DNA of 64,000 nt from Pseudoxanthomonas sp. (GCF_027498035.1 NZ_CP114978.1:744001-808000), one strand, 5' to 3'. Shown: positions 17,801-25,074, numbered from the stretch's first letter. A program made the numbers and translations. The notes: a model not told the origin generated them from the sequence alone.

Positions 17801-17828
17801 ATTTCGCATAATGTATATTATGTTCAAG
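17801..17828 (+). other. dif-like XerCD site, left end of prophage (att)
   Basis: ATTTCGCATAA-TGTATA-TTATGTTCAAG reads as an 11-bp XerC arm, a 6-bp centre and an 11-bp XerD arm. From memory of xanthomonad dif, the XerC arm and centre match fully and the XerD arm differs at two positions. Filamentous phages without their own integrase use host XerCD at dif, and an inovirus gene set starts immediately to the right. Confidence 0.7.
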
Positions 17829-17887
17829 CACTGGGTGGCACGGAACCTGCGGCGCCCCTGGCCCAAACCGCAACGGATGCTCACCGC

Positions 17888-18151
17888 ATGAAGGATCGAA
17901 ATCTGACCGGCCCCTGGGCCGGTTTTTCGTTTGAGGCCGGCTTCCTGGTCACGCCAGAGGGCCGACGCTTCGACCCGGTCGACCTGCGCTGGCTGTCGCT
18001 CACCTGCAACCTCGCGCAGGAATGGCGCCTGATGATGGACGAGGCCGCACAGGAAGCCGCTGAAAGCCGTTCGGCAGTGGTGACCACGCTGCGATCCCGA
18101 CTGGCCCATCGGCGGCGCCTGTCGTGCGCTAGGCGCGTCCAACGAGGATAA
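17888..18151 (+). CDS. DUF3653-like phage protein
   Basis: An 87-residue ORF. Residues 8-45 (WAGFSFEAGFLVTPEGRRF, then LRWLSLTCNLAQEW) resemble the DUF3653 family of small proteins from filamentous phages of xanthomonads. The C-terminal third is rich in Arg. Function is unknown. It is transcribed toward, and convergent with, the phage morphogenesis operon. An odd feature is a terminator-like hairpin with a T run inside its first 14 codons. The ATG has only a weak upstream Shine-Dalgarno. Confidence 0.6.
   Translation: MKDRNLTGPWAGFSFEAGFLVTPEGRRFDPVDLRWLSLTCNLAQEWRLMMDEAAQEAAESRSAVVTTLRSRLAHRRRLSCARRVQRG
17906..17927 (+). terminator. intrinsic-terminator-like hairpin
   Basis: ACCGGCCC-CT-GGGCCGGT followed by five T residues. 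It would stop plus-strand transcription entering from the left of the prophage, but it lies inside the proposed DUF3653-like coding sequence. Confidence 0.5.
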
Positions 18152-18214
18152 CGGCGTCCCCGCAGGGGCACGCCCCTGCACCCCTGCTAGGATCGCGCCT
18201 TTCAGGGGGACGAC

Positions 18215-18559
18215 ATGGAATTCGAACGGGAATACCGCAGGCCGCCACCGGTCAAGCAGCGGGACGATCTTTGGTGGCAAATCGCCCTGGGCATCTTTGT
18301 CGGGCAGATGATGACCGGCGCAGTCGCCGGAGTGCTGGCCCTGATGATGGGCGCTTACATAGCAAACGAGAACGAAAAAGCGACTGCCCCAATCGTGAAG
18401 CAACTAGAGCGCACCGTCGAAGAAATACGCGCCCCAGCGGCACAACGATGGCACCAGCGCCCACACAGACCCCTTTCAGACGGCGAACGCTGCATCAAAG
18501 GCGAGCGGTTCCGAAGGCTGGAAAACGGCTGGGCACAGGTCTACAACGACCCGTGCTAG
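18215..18559 (+). CDS. small phage-encoded membrane protein
   Basis: A 114-residue protein with one hydrophobic helix at about residues 20-48 (LWWQIALGIFVGQMMTGAV), followed by a charged, probably cytoplasmic tail. CAGGGGGA ends 4 bases before the ATG. The family is not recognised. It is convergent with zot, whose stop codon lies 1 base away, and forms a small rightward unit with the DUF3653-like gene. A moron-type accessory function such as superinfection immunity is possible but not shown. Confidence 0.6.
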   Translation: MEFEREYRRPPPVKQRDDLWWQIALGIFVGQMMTGAVAGVLALMMGAYIANENEKATAPIVKQLERTVEEIRAPAAQRWHQRPHRPLSDGERCIKGERFRRLENGWAQVYNDPC

Positions 18560-18560
18560 A

Positions 18561-19799
18561 TCACATCGAACTGTAAACGACCTGCTTGGGTGCCACGCCG
18601 ATATCGCCATAGGTCGCCATCTGCTTGCCGGTGATGACCGACCCGGCACCGACCGCCGCCCCACCCTGCGGCGGCTGCTGGACGGCCTGCGCGGGCACGT
18701 CCTGGCGCTGCTGGTTCGGCTGCTTGTACGGGTTGTAGGGCATGCCCAGACGCGCCACGCGGCGGCACTGCGCTTCATCCAGTTCATAGACGGTCGCCTG
18801 CTCGGTGATGCAATGACATCCGCCTTCGCTATGTTGGCCGTCCGCATCCAGACCGGCCCGACTCGCCATGCAGAACACCTGGGGATCAGCGGTGACGCCA
18901 CGCTCATCGTAGATAACCGCCGTCCAGGGCGCCGTACCAAACCGCGGCAGGTGGTCTTGCGCGTACTCGGTGAGGTTCTTCCATTTCGGCTGAGGGCGAA
19001 CATCCTTGGCGGCAGCTGAGGCCGACTCATCCGCAGTGGCCGGGCCCGGCAAGCCGGGCTCCGTCCTGTGCGTCTGATCGGCTCCCAATGTGCCGGCAAA
19101 GGTGGATGGCTTGAGGCGGGCGTAACCAAACCACCCGCAGGCGATGGCGAGGACCGCCAGCAGCGGCAGCGCGAGAACCTTCAACGGGATCTTGCGTTTG
19201 ATCGTGTGCACTTCGGCCGACTTGTATGCACCGTAGGTGCTGGCCGGGATTGTCCGGGTCGTGGCCTGGGCAAGCTCGCGCTTTGCCTGCGACTTCACGT
19301 CCTCCTGCAATTCCTGCCAATGGAACACCTCGATGATCGTGGTGCCGAACTTGCGCACCGTGTGGAAATGGTCAGCGATCAACGGGCGCGCAAACGGATA
19401 AATCTGGTTCGGCCCCTGAGAGGTCCAGACCATGTCGATCCCGCGATGCCGATGCTCGGCCAGGCCAAGCACATGTGCAGGCGTCGCCTGCCGGCTGGCG
19501 TCGTGCAGATGCCCAAACCACTTCCACGCCTCGTCAATGAAGATAAGAGAGCCATTCGGGACCACATGGGCGTCGCAGCCCGAATCGTCCTCCGTGTCAT
19601 GGCAGCGGCAGACGTGCCCAGGTCGAATGGCGTTCCACTCCTTCGGGTCTTTCAGAACGGTTGCCAGCCCTGGCTGCAGGCCGTCGATGCCGCCCGCGAA
19701 AATAGGCCTATCCGCTGCCTTCGCTGCCGCCATCAAGCGCTCCATCATGAGCGCGGTTTTTCCGTTACCGGGCTTGCCGGTGTAGATCTCGATTGGCAT
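18561..19799 (-). CDS. zot: Zot-domain assembly ATPase (pI)
   Basis: A 412-residue inovirus assembly protein. Walker A TGKPGNGKTAL is at residues 7-17, Walker B SLIFIDEAW near 84-92, followed by EHRHRGIDMVWTSQGP. A transmembrane helix lies near 207-225 (VLALPLLAVLAIACGWFGYA), placing the ATPase domain in the cytoplasm and the C-terminal part in the periplasm. It drives extrusion of the phage through the inner membrane. The name comes from Vibrio cholerae zonula occludens toxin; the toxin activity is not implied. It is the last gene of the morphogenesis operon, 1 bp after the pVI stop. Confidence 0.92.
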   Translation of the reverse strand: MPIEIYTGKPGNGKTALMMERLMAAAKAADRPIFAGGIDGLQPGLATVLKDPKEWNAIRPGHVCRCHDTEDDSGCDAHVVPNGSLIFIDEAWKWFGHLHDASRQATPAHVLGLAEHRHRGIDMVWTSQGPNQIYPFARPLIADHFHTVRKFGTTIIEVFHWQELQEDVKSQAKRELAQATTRTIPASTYGAYKSAEVHTIKRKIPLKVLALPLLAVLAIACGWFGYARLKPSTFAGTLGADQTHRTEPGLPGPATADESASAAAKDVRPQPKWKNLTEYAQDHLPRFGTAPWTAVIYDERGVTADPQVFCMASRAGLDADGQHSEGGCHCITEQATVYELDEAQCRRVARLGMPYNPYKQPNQQRQDVPAQAVQQPPQGGAAVGAGSVITGKQMATYGDIGVAPKQVVYSSM

Positions 19800-19800
19800 G

Positions 19801-20145
19801 TCAGACGGCCTTTACCGGAGGCTTGGCACCGAAGCCCTTTTTGAACAGGAACAACCTGCCCTGCAGAATACTGTGCTTGGTCGCGTAGGCCGAAATGACC
19901 ATCGTCAATGCCTTGTCGAGCTTCAAGACGCCAGCCCATGCAACAGCCGTTGCGCCCATCGTGCCCGACCCGCTGCCGAACGAATGCGCTGCATTGGTGA
20001 GCGCATCCATCGCAGGTTCAACCACGATCTTCAATGTGCCCCAGTTGATCCCGAGCCACGCCATCGCGGTCATGATCCACAGACCGATGCGCGATTTGAT
20101 AAGCCACCCGAAGGCGGAAACGAGTAATCCCCAAACGACCGGCAT
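19801..20145 (-). CDS. minor coat protein pVI-like (DUF2523)
   Basis: A 114-residue hydrophobic protein starting VVWGLLVSAFGWLIKSRIG, with two or three membrane helices and a basic C-terminus (FLFKKGFGAKPPVK). Sequence and position between pIII and Zot match DUF2523, the pVI-type protein that caps the virion end together with pIII. The ATG at 20145 follows the pIII stop by 2 bases. Confidence 0.8.
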   Translation of the reverse strand: MPVVWGLLVSAFGWLIKSRIGLWIMTAMAWLGINWGTLKIVVEPAMDALTNAAHSFGSGSGTMGATAVAWAGVLKLDKALTMVISAYATKHSILQGRLFLFKKGFGAKPPVKAV

Positions 20146-20147
20146 GG

Positions 20148-21578
20148 CTATGTCTCCGATCCGCCGCTGATGATCCGCAGGCAGAGCAAGGTGGCAAAAA
20201 TGATGACGAGCTGACCGCCCAGGTTGACCCAGCTGCAGAACACGGACGTGTCGAAATGAATGCTTTGCCCCATGACACTCACGTCCGGGATGGTCGGGCA
20301 ACTGCTGGTCCAGCCGAACCCGCTATCGTCCAACTCCCCTGCCTCACCGCCTGCACCATTGCTGCCGCCAGTACCATCACCATCGGCGAACGCAGCATCG
20401 GGCGAACCTTCCTCGCCCATGTCGCCACCCGAAGTGATCGCATCGGCGATCTTCTTGGTATTCGGGTCGGTGATGCCACTCCCCTCACCGTCAGCCATCT
20501 TTTCCAAGGCGCACGCAGCACGCCACTGCATGATCAGCTGGGCGTACTCATCGGCCTTACAGTTGCGCCCCGTGCACACGGGCAGCGCACCGCACGCACC
20601 GCCCGTGATCTTGGTGTCATTGCGCGTATTGCAATCGATTCGCCACTGAATGCGAGCCTGACCGCAGGCGATGGCGTCGCCCTGGCACGATGGCGGCGCG
20701 TCGCACCCATCGCCACCGCTAAACGATGGCTTATCCGAATCCGGGTCGCCATCCTCGTCCGCATCACTATCGGCGACGCCATCACCATCGACATCGGCTT
20801 TACACGTGCCGTCCTTGCCCAACGCCTTGCCGAGGCCGCAAGAATCATTTTTGACACACGACCCGTCCGGGCCTTTCGTGGTGCCAGCGGGACACACGTC
20901 ATTGTCGTTTTCGCACTCATCCTTGGAATTTGTGTGCTGCCCAGAGGGACACGTCTCGGCCTTCTTGCAGACGCCATCGACCTTGGTCTGACCATCCGGG
21001 CACTCCGGAACAAGAGGTTCACAAGCCTCAGAGTCGTCAGGCCCAGGAATAACCGCAGATCCCTCGCTCCCATCTGGACATGTCCAATTGGCATTGTCAC
21101 AGGTCGCACCAGTCGCGATCCCTGTAGAGCCACCACCCTCGTTAGGCGCCCATGAAGTAGTACAGCCGTTCACGCACTGAGTAGAACCGGCGCGAAATGT
21201 ATAGCCAAGATGCGATGCGTTGGAGCGACTTAAACAAGTCTTCCCCTCAACCCAAGACCGAGTGCGGACGTTATACCGAGCCGTAGAGCCGCAAGGGACA
21301 ACAGCTGCTTGATAACTATTGCCAGTCAACACCACAGCACCAGCACACCAACCAGTCGCACCACTATTAGCAGCAGCGACCAGTTTAGAAGTAAGCGAAT
21401 TTGCCGCAGCAAATGCGGCACCCTGGTCATCGCATACCTGAGAAATGACATCAACACTAGACGAACACGTAGACGCGCGAGCCGTACCAAGGCCGAGAGC
21501 CGCAAACAGCAGCGCTACAACAACCAGTGCCAAACGACGCGCAACCGCGCTCACGAAGATGCGAGCAAGCCAGCGCAT
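20148..21578 (-). CDS. adsorption protein pIII-like
   Basis: A 476-residue virion protein. Signal peptide at about 1-35 (ending GTARAS), a Cys-rich N-terminal half, a set of Cys-containing repeats (CPDGQTKVDGVC, CPSGQHTNSKDEC, CPAGTTKGPDGSC), then an acidic stretch near 258-280 (DGDGVADSDADEDGDPDSD). A Gly/Asp-rich region follows, and a C-terminal anchor (LGGQLVIIFATLLCLRII). This layout is that of pIII-type host-recognition proteins: N-terminal receptor-binding domains on a flexible linker, held in the virion tip or inner membrane by the C-terminus. The start overlaps the stop of a 22-residue ORF. Confidence 0.8.
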   Translation of the reverse strand: MRWLARIFVSAVARRLALVVVALLFAALGLGTARASTCSSSVDVISQVCDDQGAAFAAANSLTSKLVAAANSGATGWCAGAVVLTGNSYQAAVVPCGSTARYNVRTRSWVEGKTCLSRSNASHLGYTFRAGSTQCVNGCTTSWAPNEGGGSTGIATGATCDNANWTCPDGSEGSAVIPGPDDSEACEPLVPECPDGQTKVDGVCKKAETCPSGQHTNSKDECENDNDVCPAGTTKGPDGSCVKNDSCGLGKALGKDGTCKADVDGDGVADSDADEDGDPDSDKPSFSGGDGCDAPPSCQGDAIACGQARIQWRIDCNTRNDTKITGGACGALPVCTGRNCKADEYAQLIMQWRAACALEKMADGEGSGITDPNTKKIADAITSGGDMGEEGSPDAAFADGDGTGGSNGAGGEAGELDDSGFGWTSSCPTIPDVSVMGQSIHFDTSVFCSWVNLGGQLVIIFATLLCLRIISGGSET

Positions 21579-21646
21579 CAGTCATCCCCGCCGAAAACGA
21601 TATACAGGGCTGCAACGAAGGCACCCAACCAAATCCATCCCTCCAC
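21578..21646 (-). CDS. 22-residue hydrophobic peptide, minor coat candidate
   Basis: GTG start, product MEGWIWLGAFVAALYIVFGG followed by DD. It is preceded by AAAGGGG at a good distance, and its TGA overlaps the pIII ATG (TGATG), so it should be coupled to pIII. A single short membrane helix with an acidic end resembles the pVII/pIX class of tiny virion proteins, though in the best-known phages those genes precede pVIII. It falls below the usual size cut-off of gene callers. Confidence 0.6.
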   Translation of the reverse strand: MEGWIWLGAFVAALYIVFGGDD

Positions 21647-21668
21647 GTCGCACCCCTTTATGCCGTCC

Positions 21669-21710
21669 GAAAAAGAAACCGGCGCGCGGGTATCGGACCC
21701 AACGCGCCGG
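21669..21710 (-). terminator. intrinsic terminator after the major coat gene
   Basis: On the minus strand the stem CCGGCGCG/CGCGCCGG (21703-21710 with 21679-21686) is followed by TTTCTTTTTC. A terminator between gVIII and gIII is a known feature of filamentous phages; it keeps coat protein expression high. Confidence 0.75.
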
Positions 21711-21716
21711 CAGTGG

Positions 21717-21926
21717 TTACATCGCGCGACGCACCCACTTGTAGACCTTGATGCCGACCATCACGACCAGCACCGCGCCGCCGATGGCAGCAATCGGGGC
21801 AGCCGCGCCGCTGATCTCGGTCACCACTTCGGCAACATCGACAGCCGCGAACGCGGGTACGGTGGCGGTAGTGGCGACGGCCAGACCGGCCAGGGCCGGC
21901 AGCTTGTTGCGAAGGCTCTTGAACAT
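21717..21926 (-). CDS. major coat protein pVIII-like
   Basis: A 69-residue precursor. The signal peptide (FKSLRNKLPALAGLAVATT... ending AFA at residue 27) is cleaved to leave about 42 residues: an amphipathic N-terminus (AVDVAEVVTEISGAAAP), a membrane helix (IAAIGGAVLVVMVGIKVY) and a basic C-terminus (KWVRRAM) that would face the DNA. AGGAGAG lies upstream of the ATG. Length and layout are those of inovirus major coat proteins. Confidence 0.88.
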   Translation of the reverse strand: MFKSLRNKLPALAGLAVATTATVPAFAAVDVAEVVTEISGAAAPIAAIGGAVLVVMVGIKVYKWVRRAM

Positions 21927-21961
21927 GATTTCTCTCTCCTGACGGCCTGGGCGGAATTGCC

Positions 21962-22168
21962 CTAGTTGGCCTGATTGATGAACTTGCGAATCTGCCGAAA
22001 GACGAACGCCACAGCCCACAACAGCGCAATGGCTTGCCCGATGGCCTGGGCATCCGCGATGGTCATCGTCGGCAGCGCGACGACCTGCGGGGTGTAAATC
22101 GGAGACGCACAGGTCTGAGTGCTGACATCCAGATCAGCATCGGCACACGACAGCACCCAGACCGTCAT
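21962..22168 (-). CDS. small phage membrane protein, minor coat candidate
   Basis: A 68-residue protein with an N-terminal segment containing two Cys and a C-terminal membrane helix (AIGQAIALLWAVAFVFRQI) followed by a basic tail. It lies between the ssDNA-binding protein and pVIII, where pVII/pIX-type genes are found. It starts 3 bases after the preceding stop. Assignment is by position and topology only. Confidence 0.65.
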   Translation of the reverse strand: MTVWVLSCADADLDVSTQTCASPIYTPQVVALPTMTIADAQAIGQAIALLWAVAFVFRQIRKFINQAN

Positions 22169-22171
22169 GCG

Positions 22172-22444
22172 TCAGCCCTTCGCCGGAACGGCTTTGTGAC
22201 TCAGCGGCACCAGATCGACGTAACGCTTCAACGTCAGGTCGCCGAACGGGCCCAGCGCGAAGCTCTTCGGGTCGATGTCGTACTCGCCCGGGGTGTACGC
22301 AGGACGGCTACCCAGGCCGACACGGAACGGCAGTTCGAAACCATTGCCCAGGTCCAGACCAACGGTCTGGCTACGCATGATGGTCTTGGTCTTGTTGTTC
22401 AATTCCTCTTCGACCTGGGCGGTCTTCACGCAGCAGATAGGCAT
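22172..22444 (-). CDS. phage single-stranded DNA-binding protein
   Basis: A 90-residue protein similar in layout to the helix-destabilising proteins (gpV class) of filamentous phages, with VGLDLGNGFELPFRVGLGS and GDLTLKRYVDL segments that fit an OB fold. It coats newly made phage ssDNA before assembly. The gene overlaps the 3' end of rep by about 19 bases and precedes the minor coat gene, the normal inovirus order. Confidence 0.75.
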   Translation of the reverse strand: MPICCVKTAQVEEELNNKTKTIMRSQTVGLDLGNGFELPFRVGLGSRPAYTPGEYDIDPKSFALGPFGDLTLKRYVDLVPLSHKAVPAKG

Positions 22445-23514
22445 GACAATTCCTCGCGCAACATGCGCTCTAGTGGTTCACCCTTTGGGATGCCACGGAA
22501 ACGCCCGGGGTGACCTTCGCGGACGACGTGGGTTTCCAGAAATTCGCCCCATGAGTCATGGAAGGCGCCCCTGAGAACGTTAAGGGTCGGACCGATCTGA
22601 CGCTTGGCCCAACGCACCATTGCGAGGCCCGATGCTTCGACCGTCTTGCGCGTTGTCGCGAGACGGGAACACAGGCCAGTGATGAGATCGCGCAGCACGC
22701 CGTAGCTGCCGCGCAGGTAGTCGCCCGGTGATGTCAGGACATCAAACGGGATGGACATGTGCTTGCCGTACAGGCGCACCTCAGCGCGCACCCACCTGGA
22801 GAACTTGTCCCCTAGCTGTTTGCCTTTCTCGTAGACGCACAGCTCCTTGTGGCCCTTGGCGCCTACGTAGAGCGTGTTCCCGGTGTTGTAGCCCTCATCG
22901 CTCAAGAAGCGATGACGCGGCGGGCAGCCACCTTCGGCGAACTCGCCACGCTGGGCAGCCGCGCGAAGCGCATGCACGTCCAGGCGTTCGCCTTCGTAGT
23001 CATCGTGTGCCACGTCTACGCGGCTGATGCGGGCCTTCATGTCCTGCAAGTGCATGCGGCAGGTGTGCCAGTTCTTCACCCACTTGCAGCCGGCGCCGGA
23101 GAGCGACACACACACCGAATCGCGATTCCCGCCCAGGCCGATACGACCCACCACTTCGCCATCGCGGTCGACCAAGATCGAGGACTTGGCGTAGTGCTGC
23201 CAACGCTTGTCGCGGATTGCGAGCGCGTTCACTTCACCGCTGAAACCGAAAAGCGTTCCGAGCAAGTTGTCGAGGTTCGTCAGGCGGCGCTCTTCGAGCG
23301 TTTCATAAGGGACCGTCAGGGTCAGGAAGTCGATCAGGCAGTTATCGCCCGACTGACCCTTTTGGCCCGTGTTACTACTGGGGCCAACCGCACCACCCTG
23401 CCCGTCCGCTTTTCCTGCGTTTGCCCGGGAGAAGGTGCGTACTACTTCACCAGCACACCCACGAACGGCGCGGGGTGCCAGCGAGGCGCGATCATGAGAA
23501 GACAGATCAGACAT
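22426..23514 (-). CDS. phage replication initiation protein (Rep_trans/pII-like)
   Basis: A 362-residue protein. The core (NCLIDFLTLTVPYETLEE, then ARISRVDVAHDDYEGE, NTLYVGAKGHKELCVYEKGKQ and WVRAEVRLYGK) is that of the Rep_trans/replication initiation factor family used by RstA-type filamentous phages and some plasmids. It nicks the double-stranded replicative form to start rolling-circle replication. The start at 23514 overlaps the preceding gene's end by 8 bases. The region before residue 60 is poorly conserved in character and low in complexity. Confidence 0.85.
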   Translation of the reverse strand: MSDLSSHDRASLAPRAVRGCAGEVVRTFSRANAGKADGQGGAVGPSSNTGQKGQSGDNCLIDFLTLTVPYETLEERRLTNLDNLLGTLFGFSGEVNALAIRDKRWQHYAKSSILVDRDGEVVGRIGLGGNRDSVCVSLSGAGCKWVKNWHTCRMHLQDMKARISRVDVAHDDYEGERLDVHALRAAAQRGEFAEGGCPPRHRFLSDEGYNTGNTLYVGAKGHKELCVYEKGKQLGDKFSRWVRAEVRLYGKHMSIPFDVLTSPGDYLRGSYGVLRDLITGLCSRLATTRKTVEASGLAMVRWAKRQIGPTLNVLRGAFHDSWGEFLETHVVREGHPGRFRGIPKGEPLERMLREELSCLSAA

Positions 23515-24121
23515 GGCGCACCGCCTTTGCCTGGCCACAACGAACCGCCAGGTCAACGAGCCAGGCTGCCAGCTGCGGCGGCGTATGTTCGCGCTCCGCC
23601 TTCGACACCTCCGGACGCCAGGTCGAATCACCCTTGCGGATGCGCGTTCCATCCTTGCGAGTACGCATCTGCGCAATCACATGGGTGGCCTTGCCCAACC
23701 GAAGCGGCACAGCCGGCACATCCCCAGGCTCACAACCGCAGACGTACAACAACGTCGGCTTATCAGCACGATGGCCGAACGCCGATTGCAGAATCGGCCA
23801 GGTGAAACCACCGAACGCATCACGCGCACCAGGCTTGGGAAGGCCGGCTACCGGCCACAGCTGCGAAGCCACCGGATGCTCAAGCACACCACCGAAGCGG
23901 CGGACCTGGTCAACTGCGAAGAATGCCAAGTCACGCTCACCATCACGCGGCTTCGCCAGGCCACGAAAGCTGCCCCAGGCCCGGCACGGCGGGTGCGCGA
24001 CGACAGGCGCCCCACCCTGCCAAGTCAACGCGTCACGCTCGAAATCGTAGACATCGCATTGCGGCATCAGCTTGTAGTTGCTGTCTGCACGCGCAAAGAG
24101 GACTGCAACCAGGTCAGACAC
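23507..24121 (-). CDS. hypothetical phage protein with a PPC motif
   Basis: About 204 residues from a GTG at 24121 (product SDLVAVLFARADSNYKLMPQ). APVVAHPPCRAWGSFRGLA contains a Pro-Pro-Cys motif like that of C5-cytosine methyltransferases, and the following LAFFAVDQVRRFGGVLEHPV resembles their post-motif helix. However, no SAM-binding FxGxG motif is seen, so catalysis cannot be claimed. GAAGG lies upstream of the GTG. It overlaps both its neighbours by 8 bases, so it belongs to the early phage operon ahead of rep. Confidence 0.65.
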   Translation of the reverse strand: MSDLVAVLFARADSNYKLMPQCDVYDFERDALTWQGGAPVVAHPPCRAWGSFRGLAKPRDGERDLAFFAVDQVRRFGGVLEHPVASQLWPVAGLPKPGARDAFGGFTWPILQSAFGHRADKPTLLYVCGCEPGDVPAVPLRLGKATHVIAQMRTRKDGTRIRKGDSTWRPEVSKAEREHTPPQLAAWLVDLAVRCGQAKAVRHV

Positions 24122-24302
24122 GGGGCAGCACCTTCGCGGCGACAACCTTGGCGGCGCATTCGATGAAATCCCGCTGCATGCGGAACTCGGCCATGCGGCG
24201 TGCATCGTGGATGGCGGCAAGGCGGGAGAAGAACAGCACCACGCCGAAGGCGATGGATGCCAGTGAGCCCATCAAGGCCAGGAAGATCAGCACGTCACTC
24301 AT
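24114..24302 (-). CDS. small phage membrane protein
   Basis: A 62-residue protein with one N-terminal membrane helix (VLIFLALMGSLASIAFGVVL) and a charged helical tail. It overlaps the upstream gene by 4 bases (ATGA) and the downstream gene by 8 bases. Function is unknown; it is part of the early phage operon. Confidence 0.6.
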   Translation of the reverse strand: MSDVLIFLALMGSLASIAFGVVLFFSRLAAIHDARRMAEFRMQRDFIECAAKVVAAKVLPRV

Positions 24303-24463
24303 GCGGCACCGCCGACAGTGACAACGCGAAGCACACGACCCGCGAGCCAATCCGCGCACTCACGACGCAGCAAGTTCAACTCACGAAAAGCAGCGTTGCG
24401 GCCCCAATTCGTGGAAAGAACGCGCCAGCTGCCCGGAAGGACTTCGACTTCGACAAAGCTCAT
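24299..24463 (-). CDS. small phage protein, first gene of the early operon
   Basis: A 54-residue protein beginning SFVEVEVLPGSWRVLSTNWG, with an AGGGGAA box before the ATG. No family is recognised. It is the first gene reading away from the divergent control region and is coupled to the next gene (ATGA). Confidence 0.6.
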   Translation of the reverse strand: MSFVEVEVLPGSWRVLSTNWGRNAAFRELNLLRRECADWLAGRVLRVVTVGGAA

Positions 24464-24527
24464 GCGATTCCCCTGCCCCAAGCGCCCCAAGAAAACCGGC
24501 CGGGGCTTGGGGTCCCCGTACCGGTGG

Positions 24528-24547
24528 TGTGCAGGAATCCCTGCACA
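24528..24547. promoter_or_regulatory. palindromic operator in the phage control region
   Basis: TGTGCAGG-AATC-CCTGCACA is a perfect 8-bp dyad in the 131-bp gap between the leftward early operon and the rightward HTH gene. It is the natural binding-site candidate for that regulator. Confidence 0.6.
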
Positions 24548-24594
24548 CGGAGGACTGTATAGTTGCGCCTGAACATCACTGTCAAGGAAAACCT

Positions 24595-24981
24595 ATGCAG
24601 ACGGCTGCAAATAAATTGCTTGACAAAGTCAAAGAATCGTGCGCGCTGCCATCAGACAACGTGCTTTCACAGCGATTGGGCGTTACGAGAGGACTACTCA
24701 GCGGATGGCGACACGACCGCTACCCGATACCGGACAACACCATTGCCGAGCTATGCACGATGGCGAAGCTGGACGCTCCAATTTGGCTCGCAGAGATCCA
24801 CGCCGAACGCGCCACAAGCAAGGCTGAAAAAGCCATGTGGAGAACAGCGTTGGACAGGCTAAGCGCGGCCGCCGCGGTGGTCGCGCTGGTGTCGATCGGG
24901 GTCGCGGGAATGGCGCCTGAAAAGGCTTATGCATCAACGACTTATGCCGCCGAGAAATCGCATAGTCTGTATATTATGTAA
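24595..24981 (+). CDS. HTH phage regulator (DUF3693-like)
   Basis: A 128-residue protein. The N-terminal half carries a helix-turn-helix (NVLSQRLGVTRGLLSGWRHD, about residues 20-40). A helical region follows and then a hydrophobic stretch near 84-105 (SAAAAVVALVSIGVAGMA). Layout and phage location match DUF3693-type proteins, probably the repressor or switch protein. AAGGAAA lies 4-5 bases before the ATG at 24595. The last ten codons are read from the right dif-like site, and the stop TAA lies within its XerD arm, so integration or excision changes the C-terminus or 3' UTR. Confidence 0.75.
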   Translation: MQTAANKLLDKVKESCALPSDNVLSQRLGVTRGLLSGWRHDRYPIPDNTIAELCTMAKLDAPIWLAEIHAERATSKAEKAMWRTALDRLSAAAAVVALVSIGVAGMAPEKAYASTTYAAEKSHSLYIM

Positions 24982-24984
24982 TTA
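24957..24984 (+). other. dif-like XerCD site, right end of prophage (att)
   Basis: CGCATAGTC-TGTATA-TTATGTAATTA shares CGCATA and the run TGTATATTATGT with the left site. The XerC arm is shifted by about two bases relative to the left copy and the XerD arm differs from canonical dif. Confidence 0.6.
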
Positions 24985-25074
24985 AACAGATGCTGCCCCG
25001 GTGACATTGGATCCACGCAGGTCAATCAACCGCATCGGATGGCTGCTTCGTCATCTTTGATGTGCCCTTACGCC

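Larger units (their letters stand above)
17801..24984 (-). mobile_element. inovirus (filamentous phage) prophage
   Basis: A 7.2-kb block between two dif-like sites. The minus-strand order is small early genes, Rep, ssDNA-binding protein, minor coat, major coat pVIII, terminator, 22-aa membrane peptide, pIII, pVI and Zot/pI. A divergent HTH gene lies at the right end and two plus-strand accessory genes at the left end. Size, order and lack of an integrase fit XerCD-dependent filamentous phages of Xanthomonas and Stenotrophomonas. No pIV secretin gene is present, so a host secretin would be needed for export. Confidence 0.9.

Noticed and set aside
17691..17873. Minus-strand 60-codon frame spanning the left dif-like site
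   Set aside because: No ribosome binding site or family, and it crosses a recombination site.
18561..19799. Zot as a toxin gene
   Set aside because: The gene is in a complete inovirus morphogenesis operon and has the ATPase and membrane layout of pI; toxin activity is not supported by sequence.
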